Counted from the first letter of the stretch, positions 1 through 9,708 are shown. The stretch is 64,000 nucleotides of DNA from Bacteroidales bacterium CF (GCA_000473305.1 CP006772.1:1240001-1304000), one strand, 5' to 3'. Program-made: numbers and translations. Notes: a model not told the origin generated them from the letters alone.

Positions 1-1
1 T

Positions 2-763
2 GATAGGGATATCCGAAAGGTTTTAAAGAGTTACCCTGTCTCAGAGGTCTGGGGTATTGGCAGAGAGTATGCCAAGATGCTCAATAGTAATAAAATCAAT
101 ACCGCCTATGAATTCACAATGGCATCTCCTCAATGGGTGAAGACAAAGATGAGCATTATGGGTCTGAGGATATGGAAGGAGCTTAATTGTGAGCCAAGTA
201 TAGATTTTGAAGAGAGTGCCTCAGATAAGAAGCAGATATGTACCAGCAGAAGCTTTTCCAGGGAACTCACAACTCTTGATGAGATATCACAGGCTGTTGC
301 CTCATTTGCAACCACTTGTGCTGCATCTTTAAGAAGACAACACTCCGTTTGCCGTTCAATGCATGTTTTTATCCTCACAAATCCATATAAAGAGGTGACT
401 GCCAATTATTATCGTAGCGTTATTGTGCCTCTGGAAACCCCGACAGACAGCACTCTTGTGATAGTCAAGGGTGCAATGAGTGGTCTTGTGAAGATATTCA
501 GAGAGGAGTATTCTTATAAAAAGGCCGGAGTAATACTGCAGGATATTTCAAGAAAAGAGTCTACCCCAGCGGATCTGTTCTGCGGGTATGATTCTCAAAA
601 GCATGCAGCCCTTATGGATTCTTTGGATGATATAAATACTAGATATGGACGAAACACATTGGTGACTGCAACTCAGGGGGTATCAAAGATAAAGGCAAAC
701 TCCAATCATCTTTCAAGAAGATATACAACGTGTTGGGATGATATTATTGAAGTGAAAATTTAA
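2..763 (+). CDS. umuC: DNA polymerase V catalytic subunit UmuC (3' part)
   Basis: The reading frame is open from base 2, so this is the C-terminal part of a longer gene that starts outside the window. The first visible residues include VWGIGREYAKML, the helix-hairpin-helix region after the palm domain of Y-family polymerases. KKQICTSRSF then opens the little-finger domain, and the end (RRYTTCWDDI) matches the DUF4113 tail typical of UmuC rather than DinB. The product would perform error-prone translesion synthesis, normally with UmuD, whose gene is not visible. The last 20 bases overlap the 3' end of the convergent amylase gene. An ATG at 77 is internal to the domain and is not a true start. 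Confidence 0.88.
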   Translation, partial: DRDIRKVLKSYPVSEVWGIGREYAKMLNSNKINTAYEFTMASPQWVKTKMSIMGLRIWKELNCEPSIDFEESASDKKQICTSRSFSRELTTLDEISQAVASFATTCAASLRRQHSVCRSMHVFILTNPYKEVTANYYRSVIVPLETPTDSTLVIVKGAMSGLVKIFREEYSYKKAGVILQDISRKESTPADLFCGYDSQKHAALMDSLDDINTRYGRNTLVTATQGVSKIKANSNHLSRRYTTCWDDIIEVKI

Positions 764-2405
764 GTATTCTTACCCAGTTTCTTTTGACAAATATTTTGTA
801 TTTAGTATCAGGTTGGATTTTTTCATCCATGACAGAGCCGTCAATCATATCAACTCCGGATGTTGCAATTTTATTCTCTGAACCCATGAAGTCGAATGCA
901 TGTAAAGGAATATTTATCCCCAAATGTGCTTCTGTGTCCGAAAAATTTACAATAAACAGAATCATATCTTTGCCATACGACCTGATGAATGAATAGTGTT
1001 TATATGGGTCATACAGATCGGATTTTTTGTTAGCATATTGAAGATCATAGCTTTTACCCTCCGATACCGCCCTTTCGGTTGTTGCAATGTTAAGCAATCT
1101 GCTATAAATCGGTCTTATGTTGTTCTTCTCGCCGGATCTCCAGGATATGACGGATTTGAGTGCCCAGTAGTCATATATAGAGGTTTTTCCGTCAATTCCG
1201 CTGAATCCTTCACTATCCATACCCCTCTCCCCAAGCTCCTGGGCAAAATATATCATAAAGGGCGCGGAATTGAGCATCAGAGAGACTGTTAAAGCAGGAA
1301 TTGCCTTGAACGGATCTCCTGCATAAAAGTCTGAGGCGGCTCTCACCTCATCATGATTCTCTATGAAATTCAACATTCTGAATTGAAATGGACCCAACTC
1401 TTGCCATCTGAGCGTTATTCCATCCGCGGCAGCTTTACCGGTAGTAACCAATTTCAGGGTATCGTACAACCCTACTTTATCATATAGATAGTCAAAGCCG
1501 GCAATGTCAAGATATTCAGAATAGTTTTCCTTGTTATAGACTTCACCTATGAAGATTATATTCCTAAAGATCTTTTTTGCTTTACTTATAGCCCACTTCC
1601 AGAATTGAACCGGCACCATTTCAGCCATATCACACCTGAATCCGTCAACTCCAAGATGAAGCCAGAATTCAATTATCTCTCCCATTTTGTTCCAGGTATC
1701 TGGAACCGGGTTGAAATAACTGACTTTATTATTCATATAATCAACACCATAATTAAGCTTTACAGTCTCGAACCAATCATTAATTGAGGGGTTCGGCTTA
1801 AAGCAGTCATTGCCAGATGCTCTTGCCGGATTTTCGCTATATGTATTTGAATATTCAGAAGATTGGATAGGTGATATAAAGCTTTGGTTAGGTAAATAGT
1901 AGTAATTATTCATCGGGTGAAACGGGTATTCAGGGTTATCTAAAAACCCGAAATCCATCATAATTGAAGGGCGGGAATCGGAGTGATATTGCCTTGCAAC
2001 ATGGTTTGGCACAAAATCTATTATCACATTCATACCTGAGCTGTGCACTCTTGCAATTAAGTCTTTGAATTCCTGCATTCTCAATGGTATATTGTCTGCC
2101 AGATCGGGATCAATATCATAATAGTCCTTTATGGCATAAGGAGACCCTGCTTCACCTTTAACTAATTGATTGTTATCCTTAAATATGCCATATTTTGTAT
2201 AATCAGTTTTGGTGGCATGTTCTATAATACCTGTAAACCAAATATGTGTGCATCCTAAATCTTTGATTGATAACAACATTTCATCGTTGAAATCGGAAAG
2301 TTTTCCACAACCGTTCACATATATAGAAGAATTGGGAACACAACTTGCGTTTGTGTTCCCAAAAAGTCTAGGCAAAACCTGGTATATTATGAGCTTTGCA
2401 CTCAT
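744..2405 (-). CDS. GH13 alpha-amylase family protein
   Basis: A 553-residue glycoside hydrolase of family 13. The (beta/alpha)8 signature motifs are visible: DFVPNH (near residues 130-135), GVDGFRCDM with the likely nucleophile Asp259, IFIGEVY with the acid/base Glu288, and FIENHDE with the transition-state Asp352. A C-terminal beta-domain follows. No signal peptide is seen, so it should act in the cytoplasm on maltodextrins or glycogen-type glucans. It ends 20 bases inside the convergent umuC frame and begins 7 bases after the downstream end of the phosphofructokinase gene, so the two probably share a transcript. The exact substrate (amylase, trehalose-forming or transferase) cannot be read from the sequence. 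Confidence 0.88.
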   Translation of the reverse strand: MSAKLIIYQVLPRLFGNTNASCVPNSSIYVNGCGKLSDFNDEMLLSIKDLGCTHIWFTGIIEHATKTDYTKYGIFKDNNQLVKGEAGSPYAIKDYYDIDPDLADNIPLRMQEFKDLIARVHSSGMNVIIDFVPNHVARQYHSDSRPSIMMDFGFLDNPEYPFHPMNNYYYLPNQSFISPIQSSEYSNTYSENPARASGNDCFKPNPSINDWFETVKLNYGVDYMNNKVSYFNPVPDTWNKMGEIIEFWLHLGVDGFRCDMAEMVPVQFWKWAISKAKKIFRNIIFIGEVYNKENYSEYLDIAGFDYLYDKVGLYDTLKLVTTGKAAADGITLRWQELGPFQFRMLNFIENHDEVRAASDFYAGDPFKAIPALTVSLMLNSAPFMIYFAQELGERGMDSEGFSGIDGKTSIYDYWALKSVISWRSGEKNNIRPIYSRLLNIATTERAVSEGKSYDLQYANKKSDLYDPYKHYSFIRSYGKDMILFIVNFSDTEAHLGINIPLHAFDFMGSENKIATSGVDMIDGSVMDEKIQPDTKYKIFVKRNWVRILKFSLQ

Positions 2406-2412
2406 TTAATTT

Positions 2413-3645
2413 TTACCAGTTCAAAATTTTGTTGAAATCGTATTCCTCAGGATTCTCAAGATATTTTGAAGCTGCAGCGTAATCGCTTTCTGTTATGAAA
2501 TGGAAAATGTTCTTAATCACAGCCTGAACTCTGTCAGAGTCAATGCTAACGCCTCTCGGTGGAATCTTGCCTGTAGTAGGGTCTTGAATTTCAGATAAAT
2601 ATAGAGGCTTAACCTTTCCAAGATGGTCTATGTAAACCATACAACCTGTATTGCCCTCAGTAAATAACTGATAAACACCGATTCCAAGTTCAGTGCAATA
2701 TACAAGGTCATATGCCACAGGGGACTGACATCTTAGCTCATAACCGAGTTCAACAGGACGAACCTTAATGCCTATTTTAAGCTCTTTCAGCCTTTTTTCA
2801 ACAAGCTCGCAAAAGATGTGTGCCTTTGATATCTTGCCAAGTTCAGGGTGTCCGTGGTCATCGTATGAGAATATTATCCCTGAGTTAGTCAGCTCTTCAT
2901 TGCTCAGTTCATGAAATACACCTTCTGAAATCATAACTGTACCGTATTTGATACCCAGAATCTCTCTCTTTACTATGGCAGAAATAGATAATTTAATAAT
3001 CTTGTCCAAAGTAATAGGAGTCTTGTTGAACATCTCCGGTATAACCGTCATTGGGTAGTGCGCTGCTGATGCAATACCGAAGGCAAGGTGACCTGCAGAT
3101 CGTCCCATAGCGCATATAATGAACCAGTTGTTGCTGGTCCTTGCATCCTCGTAGATGGTTGTTGCTAAACGTGCTCCCTCTGCTTTTGCAGATTCATAGC
3201 CAAATGTAGGTCTCTGAAGAGGAAGCGGCAAATCGTTGTCGATAGTTTTTGGAACGTGAATATTTGAAATCTTATGATTGTGCTCGTGCAGGAACTTTGC
3301 AACCCTGTTTGCTGTTGAAGCCGTATCGTCTCCACCTATTGTTATCAGGAGCTTAATGTTGTTTTTTGTGAATAGTTCCAGATTGAAATTTTTCTCGAAA
3401 TCCTCTGCTGTTGGTTTATACCTGCTCATGACCAAATATGAGCCTCCTCTGTTGAAAATTGAATCAGCCAAAATAAAATCCAATTCAACGATATTTGGGT
3501 TTTTTGAAAAAATACCCTTGTATCCGCCATTAATACCAAGAACTCTATACCCTTTGGCTATAAATGTTTTAGCAATACTACCAACTACGGTATTCATCCC
3601 CGGGGCAGGTCCCCCTCCTGTTAAAATTATAATCGTCTCTTTCAT
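2413..3645 (-). CDS. Phosphofructokinase, pyrophosphate-dependent type by active-site residues
   Basis: A 410-residue PfkA-superfamily enzyme converting fructose 6-phosphate to fructose 1,6-bisphosphate. The phosphoryl-donor loop reads GGDD (residues 104-107), and the catalytic loop reads PKTIDND with Lys133. ATP-dependent enzymes usually have GGDG and PGTIDND. Asp at the second position and Lys before TIDND are the known markers of PPi-dependent enzymes, so PPi is the likely donor and the step is probably reversible. The start codon is an ATG 21 bases beyond a minus-strand TAnnTTTG element. It is divergent from ligA and followed by the GH13 gene, which fits a sugar-use pair. Confidence 0.85.
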   Translation of the reverse strand: MKETIIILTGGGPAPGMNTVVGSIAKTFIAKGYRVLGINGGYKGIFSKNPNIVELDFILADSIFNRGGSYLVMSRYKPTAEDFEKNFNLELFTKNNIKLLITIGGDDTASTANRVAKFLHEHNHKISNIHVPKTIDNDLPLPLQRPTFGYESAKAEGARLATTIYEDARTSNNWFIICAMGRSAGHLAFGIASAAHYPMTVIPEMFNKTPITLDKIIKLSISAIVKREILGIKYGTVMISEGVFHELSNEELTNSGIIFSYDDHGHPELGKISKAHIFCELVEKRLKELKIGIKVRPVELGYELRCQSPVAYDLVYCTELGIGVYQLFTEGNTGCMVYIDHLGKVKPLYLSEIQDPTTGKIPPRGVSIDSDRVQAVIKNIFHFITESDYAAASKYLENPEEYDFNKILNW

Positions 3646-3665
3646 CTTATATTTTATTGATGCCG

Positions 3666-3673
3666 CAAAGGTA
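3666..3673 (-). promoter_or_regulatory. Putative -7 element for the phosphofructokinase gene
   Basis: The minus strand reads TACCTTTG, matching the Bacteroidota TAnnTTTG consensus, 21 bases upstream of the ATG. No clear -33 TTG was found at the usual distance. Confidence 0.45.
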
Positions 3674-3692
3674 GCAATAATTAAAAAATATC

Positions 3693-3700
3693 TAAATTTG
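3693..3700 (+). promoter_or_regulatory. Putative -7 element for ligA
   Basis: TAAATTTG matches TAnnTTTG and lies only 12 bases before the ligA ATG, implying a very short leader. Together with the minus-strand element at 3666-3673 it forms a compact divergent promoter region. Confidence 0.45.
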
Positions 3701-3711
3701 TAACATATTTT

Positions 3712-5733
3712 ATGAAAAAATCAGATTCATTAGCATTTGAAAGAATTTTAAAGCTCCGGAAAGAGCTGGAAGAGCATAACCGAAGGTATTATGTTGAAAA
3801 TAAGCCCTCAATATCTGACTTCGATTATGATATTCTGATGAATGAACTTATTACACTGGAGAAGCGGTATCCTCAATTCTCATCAGTGGTGTCTCCAAGT
3901 GTTGTTGTGGGTAGTGATGTGCAAAGTCAGAATGCTGTTAATCAGTTTGTTCAGGTTGCTCATAAATTCCCTATGCTTTCTATCAGTAATACGTATGACA
4001 AGGCTGAACTGGCCCTGTTTGATGAAAGAGTACGCAAAGCTTTACAGCACAACGTAAATTACGCTTGTGAGCTGAAAATTGACGGCACAGCCATTTGCCT
4101 GACATATATTGACGGAAGACTTATAAGAGCTGTTACCAGAGGTGACGGTGCTAATGGTGATGATGTCACCAGAAATATTCTTAAGATTAATTCCATACCA
4201 AAAGTCCTGAGTGGCTCTGGTTTCCCTCACGAGTTTGAAGTAAGGGGTGAAATATTCATGCCCTGGAAATCTTTCGATGAACTGAATCTTAAACGTGAGG
4301 AGAATGAGGAGGAGTTGTTTGCAAATCCAAGGAATGCAGCATCAGGCTCTTTAAAGCTGCTCGATAGCGAGGAGATAGCCAAGCGTGGATTACAAGCGCT
4401 GTTCTATCATATATTATATGATCAGGAGCTTGACTATACAAGCCATTGGAAATTACTGGAGTCAGCCAGGACCTGGGGACTCCCTACATCTCCCTATATA
4501 ACTCTTTGCGAGAGCATTGAACAAGTATATGACTTCCTCGATTTATGGGATGTTGAGAGGACAGGTTTGCCCTATCCGACTGACGGCGTAGTAATAAAAG
4601 TCGATAATCTTCTTGATCAGAAGATTTTGGGTAACACATCAAAATCGCCACGTTGGGCAACTGCGTATAAATTTAAACCGGAACAGGCTCTGTCAAGGGT
4701 TATTTCGGTTGATTTTCAGGTTGGAAGAACAGGTGCTGTAACTCCTGTGGCAAATCTTGAACCGGTACTATTGTCTGGGACCACCGTAAAGAGGGCTACT
4801 CTTCACAATCTGGATCAGATCAGAGCTCTTGATCTGCATATCAATGACATGGTGTATGTTGAAAAGGGAGGTGAGATAATCCCAAAGATTACAGCGGTTG
4901 ACCTTTCAAGAAGAGATAGTATTATCTTCCCTGTTGCTTTTCCACATAATTGCCCTGATTGCGGGACTCCTCTTGTAAGAGAAGAGAGTGAGGCTAAGCA
5001 CTATTGTCCAAATCAGTTTGGATGTCCGACTCAGATAAAGGCTAAATTCATACATTTCTGCGGCCGAAAAGCTATGGATATACTTGCAGGTGAAGCAACC
5101 ATAGATCAATTGTATGAAAAGGGTTACATTTCTGTTTTGTCAGATTTGTACAAACTTACAGAGGAGCAGCTATTATCGCTTCAGGGCTGGAAAGAGAGAG
5201 CTGCAGACAGATTTCTTCAAAGTATTGAAAAGTCCAAGAATGCACCGTTCTCAAAAGTACTTTTTGCAATTGGGATAAGATTTGTGGGTGAAATTACTGC
5301 AAAAACTCTTGCAAGGTATTTTGGAAATATTGATGGAATCATCTCGGCTACTAAAGAGGAACTTCTTCAGGTGGAAGAGGTTGGCGAAAAGCTGGCTGAT
5401 TCGGTAATGGCATATTTTAAAGAACCTTCAAATCTATTGTTGATAAGTGATTTGAAGCGTCTGGGCATCAACCTTGAGGAGAAACGATCTGAGGAGAGTT
5501 TGTCTGACAAGCTTGCCGGTTTCAATATTGTCATTTCGGGTGTGTTTACGATCTCCAGGGATGAGATAAAATCGATGATTGAAGCTAATTCAGGCAAATC
5601 AGTCAGTTCAGTTGCATCTACAACTTCATATCTTTTAACGGGAGAAAACCCCGGCCCTTCCAAGTTGCAAAAAGCTAAACAGTTGGGTGTCCCTATCATA
5701 TCTGAAGAAGAATTCATGGATATAATCAGATGA
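3712..5733 (+). CDS. ligA: NAD+-dependent DNA ligase LigA
   Basis: A full-length 673-residue bacterial ligase that seals nicks during replication and repair. The adenylation motif KIDG has its catalytic Lys at about residue 122. The N-terminal Ia domain (RRYYVENKPSISDFDYD) binds the NMN half of NAD+. After the OB domain comes a four-cysteine zinc finger (CPDCG, then CPNQFGC), helix-hairpin-helix repeats and a C-terminal BRCT domain (from about residue 595). All catalytic parts are present. The gene stands alone after a divergent promoter, and about 80 bases separate it from the next gene. Confidence 0.97.
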   Translation: MKKSDSLAFERILKLRKELEEHNRRYYVENKPSISDFDYDILMNELITLEKRYPQFSSVVSPSVVVGSDVQSQNAVNQFVQVAHKFPMLSISNTYDKAELALFDERVRKALQHNVNYACELKIDGTAICLTYIDGRLIRAVTRGDGANGDDVTRNILKINSIPKVLSGSGFPHEFEVRGEIFMPWKSFDELNLKREENEEELFANPRNAASGSLKLLDSEEIAKRGLQALFYHILYDQELDYTSHWKLLESARTWGLPTSPYITLCESIEQVYDFLDLWDVERTGLPYPTDGVVIKVDNLLDQKILGNTSKSPRWATAYKFKPEQALSRVISVDFQVGRTGAVTPVANLEPVLLSGTTVKRATLHNLDQIRALDLHINDMVYVEKGGEIIPKITAVDLSRRDSIIFPVAFPHNCPDCGTPLVREESEAKHYCPNQFGCPTQIKAKFIHFCGRKAMDILAGEATIDQLYEKGYISVLSDLYKLTEEQLLSLQGWKERAADRFLQSIEKSKNAPFSKVLFAIGIRFVGEITAKTLARYFGNIDGIISATKEELLQVEEVGEKLADSVMAYFKEPSNLLLISDLKRLGINLEEKRSEESLSDKLAGFNIVISGVFTISRDEIKSMIEANSGKSVSSVASTTSYLLTGENPGPSKLQKAKQLGVPIISEEEFMDIIR

Positions 5734-5814
5734 TTCGCGTTTTGGTGAAGCAGGAATTTTGATTATATTTATAACTTATTTTATATAACTCTTATAAAAA
5801 AAGTTTTTGTTTTG

Positions 5815-6993
5815 ATGAAAAAGATAATAGTAAGTAATAGAATACATTATATTGGTGCTAATGACAGAAGAAAAGCCCTTTTCGAGAACAACTGGCCATT
5901 ACCGCAAGGTGTTGCTTATAATTCATATCTGATATCAGACGATAAATCAATTTTGATAGATACACTTGAGTTTGGGTCCAAAGACGACTATATAGATGAG
6001 ATAGAGGCTATTTTACAAGGTAAGCCCCTTGATTTCCTTGTTGTAAATCATATGGAACCTGACCACTCAAGTATGATTGGTCTCCTGTTAAGGGTTTTCC
6101 CCTCAATGAAGATTATTGGAAACAATAAAACATTCAAGATATTAGAGGCGTACTACAAGTTGAATCCGGGGCAATTCTTTGAGGTCAGTGATGGTCAGGA
6201 ACTTGATCTCGGTTATCACAAGCTTAAATTTGTAATGACACCATGGGTTCACTGGCCGGAGACAATGATGACATACGATATGACTGACAAAGTCTTATTC
6301 TCCTGTGATGCATTCGGATCCTTCGGAACTCTGGACGGAGGTGTGTTTGATGATGAGATTGATTTTGAAACACGTTATGAGGGAGAGATGCTCAGGTACT
6401 ATTCTAACATAGTTGGTAAGTACAGTAATATGGTTCAGAAGGCATTAGCAAAACTTGACGGAGTTCCGGTGAAGTTTGTTTGTCCTTCTCATGGTCCTGT
6501 TTGGCGCAAAGATCCGATGAAGGTAATATCCCTGTATGACAAGTGGAGCAAATATGAGTCTGAACCCGGGGTGGTCATAGTGTTTGCCTCGATGTACGGC
6601 AATACAGAAAAGATGGCGGACTATATTGCAAGGCTCATTGCCGAGAAGGGAGAAAAAAATATAATAATTCACGATGTGTCTAAGACACATGTTTCTTATA
6701 TTCTGAGAGATATCTGGAAATACGGCTCACTTATACTTGGTTCATGCGCATATAATGCTGGTATGCATCCGATGATGGCTCAGTTGTGCCATGAATTGGA
6801 GGTGGCAGCCCCCAAGAATAAGAGATATTCTCTGTTCGGATCATATAGCTGGAGTGGAGGCGGACTTAAGATGCTTGAGTCTTTCTCATCAAAAATGTCA
6901 TGGCAACTAGCAGAGAAACCGGTAGAGGTTTTAGGTATTCCTGATCATGATAAAATGGAAGGTTTTATTTCAATTGCTGATAAATTGATATAG
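5815..6993 (+). CDS. Flavodiiron protein (A-type flavoprotein, FprA family)
   Basis: A 392-residue cytoplasmic oxidoreductase that reduces O2 to water, or NO to N2O, protecting anaerobes from oxygen or nitrosative stress. The metallo-beta-lactamase-fold half carries the diiron ligand motif HMEPDH (His79, Glu81, Asp83, His84). The second half begins at about residue 250 with a flavodoxin FMN loop (ASMYGNTEKM). There is no rubredoxin domain, so an external electron donor is needed. The ATG at 5815 is preferred over a TTG one codon upstream. The thioesterase gene follows after 3 bases, suggesting co-transcription. Confidence 0.94.
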   Translation: MKKIIVSNRIHYIGANDRRKALFENNWPLPQGVAYNSYLISDDKSILIDTLEFGSKDDYIDEIEAILQGKPLDFLVVNHMEPDHSSMIGLLLRVFPSMKIIGNNKTFKILEAYYKLNPGQFFEVSDGQELDLGYHKLKFVMTPWVHWPETMMTYDMTDKVLFSCDAFGSFGTLDGGVFDDEIDFETRYEGEMLRYYSNIVGKYSNMVQKALAKLDGVPVKFVCPSHGPVWRKDPMKVISLYDKWSKYESEPGVVIVFASMYGNTEKMADYIARLIAEKGEKNIIIHDVSKTHVSYILRDIWKYGSLILGSCAYNAGMHPMMAQLCHELEVAAPKNKRYSLFGSYSWSGGGLKMLESFSSKMSWQLAEKPVEVLGIPDHDKMEGFISIADKLI

Positions 6994-6996
6994 ATT

Positions 6997-7368
6997 ATGG
7001 AAACTGGCAAAAAATTGATAATTGAAAAACTTGTCAAAGAGACTGACACTGCGGAGTATTATGGATCCGGATTGCTAAAAGTCTTTGCAACACCGGCAAT
7101 GATTGCCCTGATGGAAAAATCGGCACATCTATTGGCAAAATTTTCATTGCCTTCTAACCAGGATACGGTTGGGATAGAAGTGAACATCAAGCATACAAGA
7201 GCAACCCCTCTGGGGGCAAAAGTGTATGCTGAAGCTGAATTAATTGAAATTGACAACAAGAAACTCACATTTTCAGTCGTTGCCTTCGATGAAATGGGAG
7301 AGATAGGAAGGGGTACCCATATGAGGTATATCATCAATCCTGCAAAATTCATGGATAAAATATCTTGA
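6997..7368 (+). CDS. Hotdog-fold thioesterase, FlK-like
   Basis: A 123-residue single hotdog domain resembling the fluoroacetyl-CoA thioesterase-like family. Visible family features are the TPAMIALME segment (a catalytic Thr/Glu pair in FlK) and HTRATP (a conserved His) around residues 30-70. It probably hydrolyses a small acyl-CoA in the cytoplasm, but the substrate is unknown and fluoroacetyl-CoA itself is unlikely. It sits 3 bases after the flavodiiron gene, and its stop codon overlaps the TTG proposed as the start of the BrkB gene. Confidence 0.75.
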   Translation: METGKKLIIEKLVKETDTAEYYGSGLLKVFATPAMIALMEKSAHLLAKFSLPSNQDTVGIEVNIKHTRATPLGAKVYAEAELIEIDNKKLTFSVVAFDEMGEIGRGTHMRYIINPAKFMDKIS

Positions 7369-8312
7369 AGAAAATACCGGTCAAACACACTTATCAAAGG
7401 GTGCTCAAGTTCATCATGGTTGACATCTGGCATCTGGATCTATCCGAGCTGAGTATCATGAGGGCACGGATGATCCGGTATCTTAAAGTCTTTGTTATGA
7501 CGGTCAGGGGTTTCACTTCTGACAGAGTTAATCTTCAGGCTCAAAGCCTTACATACTTTTCTACTATGTCCGTAGTGCCATTTGTAGCAGTAGTATTTGC
7601 TGTTACAAACGGATTTGGATACGGAAGTGAGATGGAGAACTTGATTTATAAGTATTTTGAGGGAAATGAATTGATTATTAACTACTTGTTAAAATTTGCC
7701 GGGAACATTGTTACCTCTCTTGAAAATGGTATATTCGGAATGATAACATTCCTGATGCTTATATCAACGGTTATTTTCCTGATGCTGAATATAGAAAAGG
7801 CATTCAATGATATCTGGAAGGTCTCGGGAGGCCGACCGATACATAAAAGGCTGACCTACTACCCTATTTTACTTTTAGTCTCTCCATTTGTCGTATTAAT
7901 ATTCATGTCATTGGGATTGATATACACAGATTCTTTAAAATCAATAGGACTGGAGGTTGACTGGATTATTCCGATTACATCAATTTTCACATGGATTGTA
8001 CTTTATGGTGTGGTAGTTGTTGTATTTACAATGATGTATTTTTTAATACCAAATACTAAAGTTAAATTTGCTGCGGCATTCAATTCGGCATTAATACTTG
8101 CACTGGCTTTTATTGTCGTGCAGTTGTTTTATGTTGAGACGCAACTGCTTGTTTCGGGACTCAATGCTGTATATGGAGTTTTCGCTGCCATACCTCTTTT
8201 TCTGGTTTGGATGAACATCAGCTGGACTCTTATACTGTTTGGAGCTGAACTTTCACATGCGTTCCAGAATGTTGACAATTATACAATAGACCATGAACAG
8301 GACATTATCTGA
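7365..8312 (+). CDS. YihY/BrkB family inner-membrane protein
   Basis: A protein of up to 315 residues with about six hydrophobic membrane segments and the family hallmarks QAQSLTYFSTMSVVPF near the N-terminus and FNDIWKV after the second or third segment. The family was once called ribonuclease BN, which is not supported. Its function remains poorly defined, perhaps transport or envelope integrity. The start is uncertain: TTG at 7365 overlaps the thioesterase stop and gives the usual N-terminal length, whereas GTG at 7401 or ATG at 7416 would shorten it by 12 or 17 residues. Its 3' end overlaps hydG by 20 bases. Confidence 0.85.
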   Translation: MKKIPVKHTYQRVLKFIMVDIWHLDLSELSIMRARMIRYLKVFVMTVRGFTSDRVNLQAQSLTYFSTMSVVPFVAVVFAVTNGFGYGSEMENLIYKYFEGNELIINYLLKFAGNIVTSLENGIFGMITFLMLISTVIFLMLNIEKAFNDIWKVSGGRPIHKRLTYYPILLLVSPFVVLIFMSLGLIYTDSLKSIGLEVDWIIPITSIFTWIVLYGVVVVVFTMMYFLIPNTKVKFAAAFNSALILALAFIVVQLFYVETQLLVSGLNAVYGVFAAIPLFLVWMNISWTLILFGAELSHAFQNVDNYTIDHEQDII

Positions 8313-9705
8313 AAATGCAGTGGACTTTATAGACGATTCTCTGCTGCATTCACTAATCAAGAACACAAAAGAGGACAAAGCCCGTCTCAGGGATATATTC
8401 GACAAGAGTAAAGCTAAACAGGCCCTTACACTTGAAGAGACAGCTGCCCTCCTTGCAATCGAATCTCAGGATGGTCTGGAAGAGCTTTACCAGACTGCAC
8501 GCGATCTGAAGAGATCAATATATGGTAACCGTATAGTTCTCTTTGCTCCCCTCTATATAGGTAACAATTGCATTAACAATTGCACTTACTGCGGCTTCAG
8601 AAGTTCTCTCAAGGATGCTGTAAGAAAGACTCTTACAGATAAGGAACTTGTTGCAGAAGTGGCCTCTCTGGAGAGAGAGGGACACAAAAGACTCATTCTT
8701 GTGTATGGTGAGCACCCTAAGTACACACCGGAGTTTATAGCAAGTACTGTAAGAACCTGCTATAATGTCAAGGTGGGAAAGGGCGAAATCAGGAGGGTAA
8801 ATATAAATGCCGCACCGATGAGTGTTGAAGGATTCAGGACCGTTAAGGAGTCCGGAATCGGGACTTTCCAGGTTTTCCAGGAGACCTATCATAGAGAGAC
8901 ATATGCCAAGTACCATCCGGTAAACACAGTAAAGGGAGATTATATGTGGCGTCTGAATGCCATGGACAGGGCATTTGAGGGAGGAATTGACGATATGGGT
9001 ATCGGCGCATTGTTCGGGCTGTATGACTGGCGGTACGACGTTCTTGGATTGATAAGCCATGCGATACACTTACAGAAGACCTATGGCGTAGGACCTCACA
9101 CAATCAGTTTCCCTCGTATTAAACCGGCATTTGGTCTGAATATGGATCTGCCTTACGAGGTTACAGATAATCAATTCAAGCACCTTGTTGCAACTTTGAG
9201 ATTGTCTGTTCCTTATACCGGTTTAATTATGACTGCCAGGGAGAGTGCTCAAATCCGAGATGAGGTTATTGAGTTTGGTGTTTCTCAGATAGATGCCGGT
9301 ACAAGACTTGAAATCGGCGGGTATCAGGAGAAGCGAGATCACAACCAGAAACTTGACAGAGAACAGTTTGAAGTGGGAGACCAAAGGGAGTTGGATGCTG
9401 TGATTCGCTGGCTGCTCAACAGAGAGTTTATTCCAAGTTTTTGTACATCATGTTACAGGGTTGGAAGAACCGGTGAACACTTCATGGAATACGCTATACC
9501 GGGTTTTATCGGTAATTTCTGTACACCGAATGCAATGCTTACACTTACTGAATATCTTGAGGATTACTCATCAGAGGGTACTAAAGAGGCCGGTTACAGG
9601 CTTATTGCCAATGAACTGGCTAAAATAAAGGATCCTGCAAGGCGTGAGGATATTTCAGGCAAGATTGAACAGATAAAAAGAGGAAAAAGAGATCTTTTAT
9701 ATTAA
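8293..9705 (+). CDS. hydG: [FeFe]-hydrogenase maturase HydG
   Basis: A 470-residue radical SAM tyrosine lyase that makes the CO and CN- ligands of the [FeFe]-hydrogenase H-cluster. The radical SAM cluster motif CX3CX2C is at Cys93, Cys97 and Cys100. The C-terminal CX2CX22C motif (Cys384, Cys387, Cys410) binds the auxiliary cluster that separates HydG from the related thiamine enzyme ThiH. The ATG start lies inside the preceding gene, implying translational coupling. No hydE, hydF or hydrogenase gene is in the window, so the partners must lie elsewhere. Its presence implies that the organism makes an [FeFe] hydrogenase. Confidence 0.93.
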   Translation: MNRTLSENAVDFIDDSLLHSLIKNTKEDKARLRDIFDKSKAKQALTLEETAALLAIESQDGLEELYQTARDLKRSIYGNRIVLFAPLYIGNNCINNCTYCGFRSSLKDAVRKTLTDKELVAEVASLEREGHKRLILVYGEHPKYTPEFIASTVRTCYNVKVGKGEIRRVNINAAPMSVEGFRTVKESGIGTFQVFQETYHRETYAKYHPVNTVKGDYMWRLNAMDRAFEGGIDDMGIGALFGLYDWRYDVLGLISHAIHLQKTYGVGPHTISFPRIKPAFGLNMDLPYEVTDNQFKHLVATLRLSVPYTGLIMTARESAQIRDEVIEFGVSQIDAGTRLEIGGYQEKRDHNQKLDREQFEVGDQRELDAVIRWLLNREFIPSFCTSCYRVGRTGEHFMEYAIPGFIGNFCTPNAMLTLTEYLEDYSSEGTKEAGYRLIANELAKIKDPARREDISGKIEQIKRGKRDLLY

Positions 9706-9708
9706 TAA

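Noticed and set aside
8293-9705. ThiH (thiamine tyrosine lyase)
   Set aside because: The C-terminal CX2CX22C auxiliary cluster motif is present, which marks HydG.
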